Below the pieces are notes generated by a model, which was not told the DNA's origin, searched no databases, and saw nothing but the letters and a program-made list of their open reading frames with translations. The translations under genes were made by a program, and so were the position numbers. This document shows positions 8,229-18,166 of a DNA stretch of 64,000 nucleotides, piece after piece. Source of the DNA: Microbacteriaceae bacterium (GTDB lineage Bacteria; Actinomycetota; Actinomycetes; Actinomycetales; Microbacteriaceae); the NCBI GenBank assembly GCA_003852775.1, contig RDDZ01000071.1:23811-87810 (forward strand), read 5' to 3'. The stretch's first letter is position 1. The number at the start of each line of letters is the position of its first letter.

Positions 8229-9494
8229 GTGTCCCTCATCGTCCAGAAGTTCGGCGGTTCGAGCGTCGCCGACGCCGAGAGCATCAAGCGGGTCGCGAAG
8301 CGCATCGTCGAGACCCGCAAGGCCGGCAACGAGGTCGTCGTGGCCGTCTCCGCGATGGGCGACACGACCGACGAGCTCATCGACCTCGCCCACAAGGTCT
8401 CGCCCATCCCCGACCCGCGTGAGATGGACATGCTGCTCACGACGGGCGAGCGCATCTCGATGGCGCTGCTCGCGATGGCGATCCGCGACATGGGCTACGA
8501 GGCGCGCTCCTACACGGGCAGCCAGGCGGGCATGATCACGGACGCGCAGCACGGCGCCGCCCGCATCGTCGACGTCACCCCGACCCGCGTGCGCGAAGCG
8601 CTCGACGAGGGCGCGATCGCGATCGTCGCCGGCTTCCAGGGGTTCAACCGCGACAGCCGCGACATCACGACGCTCGGCCGCGGCGGCTCCGACACGACCG
8701 CCGTCGCCCTCGCCGCCGCACTCGGCGCGGACGTCTGCGAGATCTACACCGACGTCGATGGCGTCTTCACGGCCGACCCCCGGGTCGTCCCGCGCGCGCA
8801 CAAGCTCGACCGCGTCACGAGCGAGGAGATGCTCGAGCTCGCCGCCGCGGGCGCGAAGGTCCTGTACATCCGAGCGGTCGAGTACGCCCGCCGGCACGGC
8901 GTGACGCTGCACGTGCGCTCGTCGTTCAACAACAACGAAGGCACCTGGGTCGTGAACCAGGTGGAGGGAGAAACCGTGGAAGAACCCATCATCACGGGTG
9001 TCGCCGGCGACCTCAGCGAGGCCAAGATCACCGTCGTCGGCGTGCCCGACGTGCCGGGCAAGGCCGCCGAGATCTTCACGATCGTCGCCAAGACGGGCGC
9101 CAACATCGACATGATCGTGCAGAACGTGTCGGCCGCCGCCACAGGTCTCACCGACATCTCGTTCACCCTCCCGAAGGCCGAGGGCGAGAAGGTGCTCACC
9201 GCCCTCCGCGCCGAGCAGGAGGCCACGGGCTTCCAGTCGCTCCAGTACGACGACCAGATCGGCAAGCTCGCGGTCGTCGGCGCGGGCATGCGCACGAGCT
9301 CGGGCGTCTCGGCCCAGCTGTTCCGCGCGCTCTCGGATGCGGGCATCAACATCGAGATGATCTCCACCTCCGAGATCCGCATCTCGGTCGTCACGCGCGC
9401 CGACACCCTGCCCGACGCGATGCGCGTCGTGCACACCGCGTTCGGCCTCGACGGTGACACCGAGGCCGTGGTCTATGCAGGAACCGGGCGCTAA
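8229..9494 (+). CDS. lysC: Aspartate kinase
   Basis: LysC phosphorylates aspartate, the first step to lysine, methionine, threonine and diaminopimelate. The 421-residue chain begins with the kinase motif [11 protein letters not shown] (residues 5-14), contains [11 protein letters not shown], and has [21 protein letters not shown] for substrate binding. Two ACT-type regulatory domains occupy about 265-421 ([17 protein letters not shown] and [20 protein letters not shown]), so feedback inhibition by lysine and/or threonine is expected. GTG 8229 has AGGAG 11 bases upstream and a -10-like TAGGAT near 8190. An internal ATG/GTG start for a beta subunit, as in related actinobacteria, may exist near 8975 (GTGGAAGAACCC). 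The stop codon lies inside a tandem 68-bp repeat. asd is not adjacent: three genes on the other strand intervene. Confidence 0.97.
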   Translation: MSLIVQKFGGSSVADAESIKRVAKRIVETRKAGNEVVVAVSAMGDTTDELIDLAHKVSPIPDPREMDMLLTTGERISMALLAMAIRDMGYEARSYTGSQAGMITDAQHGAARIVDVTPTRVREALDEGAIAIVAGFQGFNRDSRDITTLGRGGSDTTAVALAAALGADVCEIYTDVDGVFTADPRVVPRAHKLDRVTSEEMLELAAAGAKVLYIRAVEYARRHGVTLHVRSSFNNNEGTWVVNQVEGETVEEPIITGVAGDLSEAKITVVGVPDVPGKAAEIFTIVAKTGANIDMIVQNVSAAATGLTDISFTLPKAEGEKVLTALRAEQEATGFQSLQYDDQIGKLAVVGAGMRTSSGVSAQLFRALSDAGINIEMISTSEIRISVVTRADTLPDAMRVVHTAFGLDGDTEAVVYAGTGR

Positions 9495-9638
9495 AGGCGA
9501 AGGCCATTTCTGGCCTTCGCGCACCCGGTTCCCGGCGCCGTCTCGGCGCCGGTGGGCGCTAAAGGCGAAGGCCATTTCTGGCCTTCGCGCACCCGGTTCC
9601 CGGCGCCGTCTCGGCGCCGGTGGGCGCTAAAGGCGAAG
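9486..9638. repeat. 68-bp tandem duplication with terminator hairpins at the lysC end
   Basis: Two exact 68-bp units (9486-9553 and 9554-9621) plus 17 bases of a third. Each unit begins with the last two codons and stop of lysC (GGGCGCTAA). Each contains two perfect hairpins: GCGAAGGCCA / TGGCCTTCGC with a four-base loop, and CCGGCGCCG / CGGCGCCGG with a three-base loop. Four stems in a row separate lysC from the convergent module at 9644. They are probably bidirectional terminators that have been duplicated. Confidence 0.9.
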
Positions 9639-9643
9639 ACTCA

Positions 9644-9910
9644 TCACAGCCGCTCGCGCGGCTTGTCGTCGTTGCGCCCCTGGATCCAGCGCTTCTGGGT
9701 GCCGTTGTTCTCGCCGACCTTGACGTCCTCGCCCGTCATGTTGGAGACGACGACCTCGGTCTCGTGCTCGAACGCGTGGCTCTTGTCGGTGTTGCGGTAC
9801 GCCATCCACACGGCCCAGTAGAACGAGGTCGCGCCGACGGGGCCGACGGCGAGCAGCCAGAGCGGCGATTCGCTGTCGAGCGTGATGAGGGCGATGGTGA
9901 GTTCGAGCAT
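9644..9910 (-). CDS. Small membrane protein of the SPFH/zinc-ribbon module
   Basis: The 88-residue protein has two probable membrane segments (about residues 2-12, weak, and 15-38, SPLWLLAVGPVGATSFYWAVW). These precede a charged C-terminal tail (YRNTDKSHAFEHETEVVVSN...GTQKRWIQGRNDDKPRERL). I do not recognise a named family. It is the last gene of a three-gene unit on the minus strand, starting eight bases after the zinc-ribbon gene stop, so co-transcription is likely. By position it may anchor or sense for the two larger partners; this is inference only. ATG 9910 is chosen because it follows the upstream stop closely, with a GGGG stretch as a possible ribosome site. Confidence 0.75.
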   Translation of the reverse strand: MLELTIALITLDSESPLWLLAVGPVGATSFYWAVWMAYRNTDKSHAFEHETEVVVSNMTGEDVKVGENNGTQKRWIQGRNDDKPRERL

Positions 9911-9918
9911 CCGTACCC

Positions 9919-11232
9919 CTAGAAATTCCACACGATCCACACCGCGAGACCCTCGAGCGCGGTGCCGACGGTCATCGCGACGAGGAGCAGCTTGGGCACG
10001 CTCACGGGCACGCTGCCCATGGTCTCGCCCGTGCGCCCGTTGACGGCGATGTAGTGGAGGAACTCGCTGCCGTCGGACTTCTTCTCGTAGTACGAGTACA
10101 GCCACACGGGCAGCAGCACCGACACCCAACGGGTGCCCTTGAGCTCGAGCGCCTCGCTCTCCCACCGCACGCCGCGGTCGTACCGCGTCGAGTCGGTCGC
10201 CTTCTGGCGGGCGATGCTGAGCATCTGGTGCCGCGCGACCGGCATGACGGCGTCGATGTTGAGGTCGCGCTTCTCGGACGTGTAGCTGCCCATGTAGTTG
10301 GCGTCGTACGTGACGGCGTTCTTCGTGTCGAACGGCAGGATCGTGTTGATGACGTTGTTGGTGTTGCGCCGGGTGTCCTGGTTCGCGCGCGACGACGACG
10401 ACTCGAGGGTGAGGTCGTCGACGGTGAAGTCGAAGCTGCGCGTCACGCGGTAGACGTCGGCGTCGTAGTACGTCTGCTTGTTGTTGTCCGAGCCGCGCGT
10501 GTACTGGCGGGTCTTGATCTCGCCGTGGCCCGCGATGTCGGCGTGCGCGTTGCCGTCGACGAGCAGGTACGGCATGTACACACCCACGACGTTCTCGGGC
10601 GTGAACTGCTGCTTGAAGCGCTTGTGCGCGAACATCCGCCGCTTGCCGGCGAACGCGCGCACCGCCTCCACGGCCTGCTCGTGCGTGACGCGGAACGGCA
10701 GCACGGCATCCGGCACCGCGCCGTTGGGGATCTGCGTCTGCTGCGAGAGCACCTGGCGGCACCAGTGGCAGCGCGCCTGCAGCCGGCTCTCGGTGTTGAT
10801 GACGACCTCGGCGCCGCAGCCCTGGCACTTGAGCGTGATGATGTTCGACGCGTCGGCGTCGATGTCGCCCGCGCCCGTCGTGAGGACCGTGCCCTCGAGC
10901 TGCTCGATGGGCGAGTCGAACCCGACCGCCTGCATGAAGTTCTCCGCCACCCACTCGTAGCGGCAGAAGGTGCAGCGCAGGTGGTCGGTGCCGGGCACGG
11001 GCCCGATCTCGGTCGACCCGCAGCGCGGACACTTCGTGAGGCCGTCGCCCTTCGCGTTCGACGTGTCGACGGGGCCCTCGTCGGCCGCGAGGGCCTCCGC
11101 GAGCTCGGGCGGCACAGCCGGCGTCGCCGGACCCGCGGGTGCGGATGCGGCGGCCGGCGCGGGCGCAGCGGCCTGCGCCGCCGGGTCGACCGGCGGCACA
11201 GGCGGCTGAGGCGTGGTGGAGGAGTCGCTCAT
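9919..11232 (-). CDS. TFIIB-type zinc-ribbon membrane-associated protein (YdjG-like)
   Basis: The 437-residue protein starts with a Pro/Ala-rich stretch (residues 5-50). A zinc ribbon follows (CPRCGSTEIG, then LRCTFCRYEW, about 63-86) and a second Cys pair set (CQGCGAEVV, then RCHWC, about 120-142). A large beta-rich domain (about 160-400) follows, and a final hydrophobic segment (VSVPKLLLVAMTVGTALEGLAVWIVWNF) probably enters the membrane. In Bacillus subtilis the analogous protein YdjG, with YdjI, brings PspA to stressed membrane; that assignment is by domain logic, not alignment. It lies between the SPFH gene (16-bp gap) and the small membrane gene (8-bp gap). No PspA gene is in this window. 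Function in actinobacteria is not established. Confidence 0.8.
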   Translation of the reverse strand: MSDSSTTPQPPVPPVDPAAQAAAPAPAAASAPAGPATPAVPPELAEALAADEGPVDTSNAKGDGLTKCPRCGSTEIGPVPGTDHLRCTFCRYEWVAENFMQAVGFDSPIEQLEGTVLTTGAGDIDADASNIITLKCQGCGAEVVINTESRLQARCHWCRQVLSQQTQIPNGAVPDAVLPFRVTHEQAVEAVRAFAGKRRMFAHKRFKQQFTPENVVGVYMPYLLVDGNAHADIAGHGEIKTRQYTRGSDNNKQTYYDADVYRVTRSFDFTVDDLTLESSSSRANQDTRRNTNNVINTILPFDTKNAVTYDANYMGSYTSEKRDLNIDAVMPVARHQMLSIARQKATDSTRYDRGVRWESEALELKGTRWVSVLLPVWLYSYYEKKSDGSEFLHYIAVNGRTGETMGSVPVSVPKLLLVAMTVGTALEGLAVWIVWNF

Positions 11233-11248
11233 CGCCTGGTGGGGGAGC

Positions 11249-12412
11249 TCAGCTGCCGAGGACCTTCGCCTTGACGGCGTCGTAGTCCTCCTGCGTGATG
11301 AGTCCCGCGTCGAGCATCTGCTTGGCCTGCGTGAGCTTCGCCATCGGGTCGTCCGCAGCGGGCGCGGCGCCGGCCGCGGGGGCCGCGGGCGCGACGGGCT
11401 GCTGGAGGCCGGCGAGACCGCCGAGCGTGCCGGCGGCCATGCCGACGCCGAGGATGCCGGCTCCGCCGCCCTCGGCTCCCGCCGACTCGATGCCCTGCGC
11501 GACCGAGGCCTGCAGGTTCGAGTTGCCGCGGGCGCCCGAGAGGGCGTCGGCGCGCTTGACCTTCGAAAGCAGCTCGGTCGTGTCGGCGTCGTACTCGATC
11601 GAGATGATCGCGGTCGACACGATCTCGAGACCGCGGTTGGCCTTCCAGGAGTAGCCCTCCTCGACGGCCTCCGCGAGGCTCTTCGCGAAGCCGAGCGAGT
11701 CGGACTGGATCTGCGTGATGCGCGTGCGGCTCGGGTCGTTCGTGTACTTCGAGAACGCGGGCGCGAGCGCCGAGACCACCTCGTTGAACAGCTGCGTCGC
11801 CGCGTCGTTGTTCATGTCGGTGAAGTCGAAGACCTGGGCACCCGTGAGGTACGTCGCGGGCACGAAGTTCTTGACGAACAGGATCGGGTCGACGATGCGC
11901 AGAGTGTACGAACCACGCGTGAGCGCGCCGACCTGCGTGCCGAGCCAGGCGTCGTCCCAGTAGATCTCGCTCTGGGTGCCGAAGCGGTTGTTCGGGAGCT
12001 CCTTGAGGCTCACGTAGAACGCGGCCTGCTGCGAACCGGGCATGCCGCCGCGCTTGAAGCGCTCCCAGGTCTGCAGGATGAGCGGGCTGAGGAAGCCGTC
12101 GCCCGCGAAGATCGACTGGCTGTTGACGTCGTCGGACTGCCAGGTGTAGCCACCGGGCTCGGCCACGAGACCGGTGATCTCGCCGTCCTGCATCGTGATG
12201 AGGCCGTAGCCCTCGGGGACGACGATCTTGGAGCCGTTGCTGATGATGTGCTCGGACCCCTTGGTGTTGGAGCCGCGGCCCGCGTTCGTCTCCTTCTTGA
12301 CCGCCGGGAACAGCGCCGCCGTGGGCTGCACGTTCGGGATCGTGTAGAAGTCGAGCCACTGGTCGGCGAACATTCCGCCGATCGCGCCGCTGAATGCCTT
12401 GATGAAGCCCAC
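11249..12412 (-). CDS. SPFH-domain protein with C-terminal SHOCT motif (YdjI-like)
   Basis: The 387-residue protein has an N-terminal ADQWLDFYTIPNV region and a virion-core/SPFH-like fold across about residues 30-290 (SNGSKIVVPEGYGLITMQDG is the typical first strand). A Gly/Ala-rich linker (about 300-345) follows, and then a SHOCT motif (DPMAKLTQAKQMLDAGLITQEDYDAVKAKVL read in two parts). SPFH proteins oligomerise on membranes; in Bacillus subtilis the YdjI member recruits PspA. The GTG 12412 start has AAAGGAG ten bases upstream. It is the first gene of the minus-strand trio and has its own promoter, probably within 12413-12598, shared with the divergent asd. The role in membrane-stress response is inferred from the family. 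Confidence 0.85.
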   Translation of the reverse strand: MGFIKAFSGAIGGMFADQWLDFYTIPNVQPTAALFPAVKKETNAGRGSNTKGSEHIISNGSKIVVPEGYGLITMQDGEITGLVAEPGGYTWQSDDVNSQSIFAGDGFLSPLILQTWERFKRGGMPGSQQAAFYVSLKELPNNRFGTQSEIYWDDAWLGTQVGALTRGSYTLRIVDPILFVKNFVPATYLTGAQVFDFTDMNNDAATQLFNEVVSALAPAFSKYTNDPSRTRITQIQSDSLGFAKSLAEAVEEGYSWKANRGLEIVSTAIISIEYDADTTELLSKVKRADALSGARGNSNLQASVAQGIESAGAEGGGAGILGVGMAAGTLGGLAGLQQPVAPAAPAAGAAPAADDPMAKLTQAKQMLDAGLITQEDYDAVKAKVLGS

Positions 12413-12436
12413 GAATCACTCCTTTGGGTGGTTTGA

Positions 12437-13663
<1,227 letters not shown>

Positions 13664-13684
13664 CGTCCTGCGGCCTCGACCGCT

Positions 13685-13718
13685 GGTCGAGCGGCGTCGC
13701 GTCGCGCGCCGCTCAACC
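13685..13718. terminator. Bidirectional terminator between asd and the MerR gene
   Basis: GGTCGAGCGGCG pairs with CGCCGCTCAACC across a ten-base loop with one mismatch. The stem overlaps the stop codon of the convergent MerR gene. No T run is visible, typical of high-GC actinobacteria. Confidence 0.6.
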
Positions 13719-14315
13719 GGTCGTCGTGCGCGCCGCGATGTCCTGGTGCGCGAGCCGCCGCAGCGCGGCGAGCACGGGCTCGTGCGCGGCGGTGCCGAGC
13801 ACGGCGTAGGAGATCGCCGCATCCGGTTCTCGGGGGACCCGCGCGAGGTCGTGCTCGGCGATCGCGTGGACGTGCGGGCCGTAGACCGCGAGCCGTTCGT
13901 CGTCGAGCGGCACCCCGACGGCCTCCGCGGCCGCGAGCGCCTGCTCGAGCTGCCGGGTGGCGACGTGCTTCGGCTCGTAGGCCCAGCCGAGCCGTTCGAT
14001 GACGGCCCGGGCGCGCGGGTAGTCGTCGCTCTCGGGCACCGCGGGCGGCAGGTGGCCGAGGGCGCGACCGTAGGCGGTGTAGAGGTCGGGGCCGGGGGAG
14101 TCGACGACCTCGAGCACGCCGCGCGTCTGCTGCACGCTGAGCCCGACGGTCTCGGTGAGGGCCCGGATGACGCCCACGCGACGCACGTGCGTCTCGTCGT
14201 ACGCGGACCGCGTCTGGGAGAGGCTCTCGCCCGGGTGCAGCAGCCCCTCGCGCAGGTAGAACTTGAGCGTCGGCACGCTCGCGCCGGTGCGGGCGGACAG
14301 CTCGGAGATCAGCAC
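13713..14315 (-). CDS. MerR-family transcriptional regulator
   Basis: The 200-residue protein opens with the MerR winged helix (ISELSARTGASVPTLKFYLREGLL, about residues 3-26), then the wing and second HTH (YDETHVRRVGVIRALTETVGLSVQQTRGVLEVV). The C-terminal part (about 80-200) has no metal-binding cysteine pattern and may sense a small molecule or be structural. GTG 14315 has AAGGGG about ten bases upstream on its strand. It is divergent from a four-helix membrane protein with only 48 bases between them, and the shared region holds a strong AT-rich dyad. The regulator most likely controls itself and that neighbour. Confidence 0.9.
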   Translation of the reverse strand: MLISELSARTGASVPTLKFYLREGLLHPGESLSQTRSAYDETHVRRVGVIRALTETVGLSVQQTRGVLEVVDSPGPDLYTAYGRALGHLPPAVPESDDYPRARAVIERLGWAYEPKHVATRQLEQALAAAEAVGVPLDDERLAVYGPHVHAIAEHDLARVPREPDAAISYAVLGTAAHEPVLAALRRLAHQDIAARTTTG

Positions 14316-14326
14316 GCGATCACCCC

Positions 14327-14361
14327 TTGTGTTGGATAGTGGTGATATCTAATATTGGATA
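14327..14361 (+). promoter_or_regulatory. Promoter and MerR operator candidate, AT-rich dyad
   Basis: TTGTGT (14327) and TAATAT (14350) are spaced by 17 bases, and ATG 14364 follows eight bases later, suggesting a leaderless transcript. Overlapping the -10 is the near-perfect dyad TATC-T-AATATT-G-GATA (14346-14361). TTGGATA also recurs at 14333 and 14355. The AT-richness stands out against about 70 percent GC on both sides. Binding by the adjacent MerR protein is inferred. Confidence 0.65.
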
Positions 14362-14363
14362 CC

Positions 14364-14789
14364 ATGACAATCCAACCATGGACCACGGTCCTCCTGGGCG
14401 CGCTCCTGCTGAGCCTCATCACGGTCGAGACGGGCGGATGGTTCCTCACGCGCGTGCACCGCGGCGCGGTCCCCGCCAACGCCTTGCAAACGAGCTTCTT
14501 CCGCGCCGGCCACGCGCACGCGGCGGTGCTGCTCGTGCTGAGCATCGCCGTCATCCCGCTCCTCGACACCGTCGAGCTGCCGCTCGCCGTCGACCTCGTG
14601 GGCCGCTTCGGCATCCCCGTCGCCGCGCTGCTCATGCCCGCGGGGTTCTTCCTCTCGGTGCTCGGGAAGGACCCCCAGCGCCCCGGGCGCGCCATGGCGC
14701 TGCTGTGGATCGGCGCGGCGTCGCTCACCCTCGGACTCGCCGCGGCAGGGGTCGGCCTCATCGGGGGAGGCGTCGCGCAGCTCCCGTAG
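14364..14789 (+). CDS. Four-helix integral membrane protein
   Basis: The 141-residue protein has four predicted membrane helices at about residues 7-27, 46-68, 76-98 and 110-132, with short loops and a positively charged first cytoplasmic loop (RVHRG). I do not recognise a named family. It is divergent from, and probably controlled by, the MerR regulator at 13713-14315. ATG 14364 is chosen because the promoter -10 lies eight bases upstream, which would make the upstream in-frame ATG at 14355 untranscribed. A role in tolerance to the ligand sensed by the regulator is possible but unproven. Confidence 0.8.
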   Translation: MTIQPWTTVLLGALLLSLITVETGGWFLTRVHRGAVPANALQTSFFRAGHAHAAVLLVLSIAVIPLLDTVELPLAVDLVGRFGIPVAALLMPAGFFLSVLGKDPQRPGRAMALLWIGAASLTLGLAAAGVGLIGGGVAQLP

Positions 14790-14838
14790 GACTTTCGGCA
14801 GGTCGGAGGCGGCGGGCGGCGCACGTAGGATGTAAGGC

Positions 14839-16308
14839 GTGTCTGAACCCGTCGACGTCGTCCTCATCGGCGGCGGGGTGATGAGCGCCACGCTCGGCTC
14901 GCTGATCCAGCAGCTCGAGCCCGAGTGGTCGATCACCATCCTCGAAGCCCTGCCGGAGGTCGCGCAGGAGAGCTCCAACCCGTGGAACAACGCGGGCACG
15001 GGGCACTCGGCGCTGTGCGAGCTCAACTACACGCCCGAGAAGAACGGGCAGATCGAGATCACGCAGGCGGTCAAGGTCAACGAGCAGTTCCAGGTCTCGC
15101 GCCAGTACTGGTCGTACCTGGTCTCGAAGGGGATGCTCCCCGAGCCGACCCGGTTCATCAACCCGGTGCCGCACCTGAGCTTCGTGTGGGGCGAGAAGAA
15201 CGTCGAGTACCTGCGCAAGCGCTACGAGGCGCTCAAGGACCACCCGCTCTTCCCCGGCCTCGAGTACACCGAGGACGCCCGCGTCATCCGCGAGTGGGCC
15301 CCGCTGCTCATCCCGGGCCGCAAGAAGAGCGAGCCGATCGCGGCCACGCGCATCGTGGGCGGCTCCGACGTCGACTTCGGCGCGCTCACCGAGAACCTCA
15401 TCGACGGCCTCGTCGCGAACGGCGCGGAGCTGCGCACGAGCCGCCGCGTCACGGGCCTCAAGCGTCTGAAAGACGGCACCTGGCGTGTGAGCGGCCGCTA
15501 CGAGGTCGGCGGCACCCCGTTCGAGCTCACCGCGCGCTTCGTCTTCGTCGGCGCCGGCGGCGCCGCGCTGCACCTCCTGCAGAAGTCGGGCATCAAGGAG
15601 ATCCGCGGCTACGGCGGCTTCCCCATCAGCGGCGAGTTCCTGCGCACCGACAACCCCGAGATCGTCGCCAAGCACCAGGGCAAGGTCTACGGCAAGGCGT
15701 CGGTCGGCGCCCCGCCGATGTCCGTCCCGCACCTCGACACGCGCGTCGTCGACGGCCAGGCGAGCCTCCTGTTCGGCCCGTACGCCGGATGGACGCCCAA
15801 GTTCCTCAAGAACGGCTCGTGGTTCGACCTGTTCGCCTCCATCCGCTGGCACAACCTCGGCACGATGATCGGTGCCGGTCTCAAGAACCTGGACCTCGTC
15901 TGGTACCTCGTGACCGAGCTGCTGGCCACGCGCAAGAAGCGCCACGCCGCGCTGCAGCAGTTCGCGCCCAAGGCCGAGATGAAGGACTGGTACCTCATCA
16001 CCGCCGGCCAGCGCGTGCAGATCATGAAGAAGGGGCCCGACGGCAAGGCGGTCATCCAGTTCGGCACGGAGGTCGTCTCCGGCGCCAACGGCACGATCGC
16101 GGGCCTGCTGGGCGCCTCGCCGGGCGCCTCGACGGCCGTGCCGATCATGCTCGACGTGCTGAAGAAGTGCTTCCCCGACCGCATCACGGGCTGGGAGCCG
16201 CGTCTGACGGAGATGATCCCCTCCTACGGCACGCTGCTCTCGGACTCGCCCAAGAAGGCGGCGAAGGAGCTCAAGGACACCGCCAAGGTCCTCGGCCTGG
16301 CCGTCTGA
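14839..16308 (+). CDS. mqo: Malate:quinone oxidoreductase
   Basis: Mqo is a peripheral membrane FAD enzyme that oxidises malate to oxaloacetate and reduces the quinone pool, replacing or complementing malate dehydrogenase in the TCA cycle. The 489-residue protein has the FAD dinucleotide-binding loop IGGGVMSATLGSL (residues 10-22) and SSNPWNNAGTGHSALCELNYTP split across about 46-68, the family hallmark. The C-terminal flavin region runs from FGTEVVSGANGTIAGLLGASP onward. GTG 14839 follows a -10-like TAGGAT at 14827, so it may be nearly leaderless. It stands alone as a unit, and its partner respiratory enzyme, succinate dehydrogenase, is at 57.8-61.3 kb. Confidence 0.97.
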   Translation: MSEPVDVVLIGGGVMSATLGSLIQQLEPEWSITILEALPEVAQESSNPWNNAGTGHSALCELNYTPEKNGQIEITQAVKVNEQFQVSRQYWSYLVSKGMLPEPTRFINPVPHLSFVWGEKNVEYLRKRYEALKDHPLFPGLEYTEDARVIREWAPLLIPGRKKSEPIAATRIVGGSDVDFGALTENLIDGLVANGAELRTSRRVTGLKRLKDGTWRVSGRYEVGGTPFELTARFVFVGAGGAALHLLQKSGIKEIRGYGGFPISGEFLRTDNPEIVAKHQGKVYGKASVGAPPMSVPHLDTRVVDGQASLLFGPYAGWTPKFLKNGSWFDLFASIRWHNLGTMIGAGLKNLDLVWYLVTELLATRKKRHAALQQFAPKAEMKDWYLITAGQRVQIMKKGPDGKAVIQFGTEVVSGANGTIAGLLGASPGASTAVPIMLDVLKKCFPDRITGWEPRLTEMIPSYGTLLSDSPKKAAKELKDTAKVLGLAV

Positions 16309-16348
16309 GCCGTCCTGCGGAGTGCCGCGCGTCGCCCCGACGCGACGG

Positions 16349-16377
16349 TTGACAGGGTGCGCGAGGGCACGTAACCT
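16349..16377 (+). promoter_or_regulatory. Strong promoter of the ABC-F leader
   Basis: A perfect -35 TTGACA (16349-16354), a 17-base spacer and TAACCT (16372-16377) precede a three-codon frame that begins eight bases downstream. This is one of the best consensus promoters in the window. Confidence 0.75.
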
Positions 16378-16385
16378 CGCTCCTC

Positions 16386-16397
16386 GTGAAGCTGTAG
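16386..16397 (+). CDS. Minimal leader peptide frame MKL* upstream of ABC-F
   Basis: GTG AAG CTG TAG starts at or within two bases of the predicted transcription start, so it would be read as a leaderless frame. Three-codon frames ahead of drug-responsive genes can stall ribosomes when an antibiotic is bound. It is a candidate regulatory frame for the ABC-F gene that starts 98 bases later. No protein evidence is possible from sequence alone. Confidence 0.45.
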   Translation: MKL

Positions 16398-16484
16398 CTC
16401 CGACCATCCCCGCGCCCGCGGCATCCGCCCGGCGGGGTTCGCCTCCCCTCGCAGCGCGAGGGTCGAGCGATCGGACGAGCTTCT
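16398..16484 (+). promoter_or_regulatory. Structured leader, candidate attenuator of ABC-F
   Basis: After the three-codon frame the leader can fold as CCCCGC (16408) with GCGGGG (16432), or as a competing small hairpin GCGG CAT CCGC (16418-16428). A stem CCCTCGC AGC GCGAGGG follows close behind. CGACC at 16401 could also pair with GGTCG further down. Such mutually exclusive stems between a tiny frame and a resistance gene fit translation-dependent attenuation. Not proven. Confidence 0.45.
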
Positions 16485-18110
<1,626 letters not shown>

Positions 18111-18131
18111 GGCAGGGGAGGCGGCATCCGC

Positions 18132-18160
18132 TTGACGGGCGTTCGAATGCATGTTCGAAT
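18132..18160 (+). promoter_or_regulatory. Promoter with embedded LexA (SOS) box
   Basis: TTGACG (18132-18137), 17 bases and TCGAAT (18155-18160) form a promoter. Between and over its -10 lies CGAATGCATGTTCG (18144-18157), which matches the actinobacterial SOS box pattern CGAAY-N4-GTTCG. A second half-site TTCGAA overlaps it. The start codon lies six bases after the -10, indicating a leaderless mRNA. LexA bound here would block RNA polymerase. Confidence 0.7.
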
Positions 18161-18166
18161 GTTCCG

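Noticed and set aside
5189..8491. An 1100-codon open frame on the minus strand across dnaX, recR and the start of lysC
   Set aside because: It is a mirror of GC-rich third positions in real genes on the plus strand. The translation is low-complexity Arg/Gly/Leu, with no family motif and no ribosome site.
9486..9638. Possible CRISPR array because of regular repeats
   Set aside because: The units are directly joined 68-mers with no spacers of differing sequence, and no cas genes are near.
9644..12412. SPFH/zinc-ribbon module as part of a prophage (because of virion-core naming)
   Set aside because: No phage structural, lysis or integration genes are near, codon use matches the neighbours, and the family name comes from distant resemblance only.
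16386..16484. Upstream start of the ABC-F protein at the leader GTG
   Set aside because: The GTG frame ends after three codons, and no other in-frame start upstream of 16485 gives a continuous protein.
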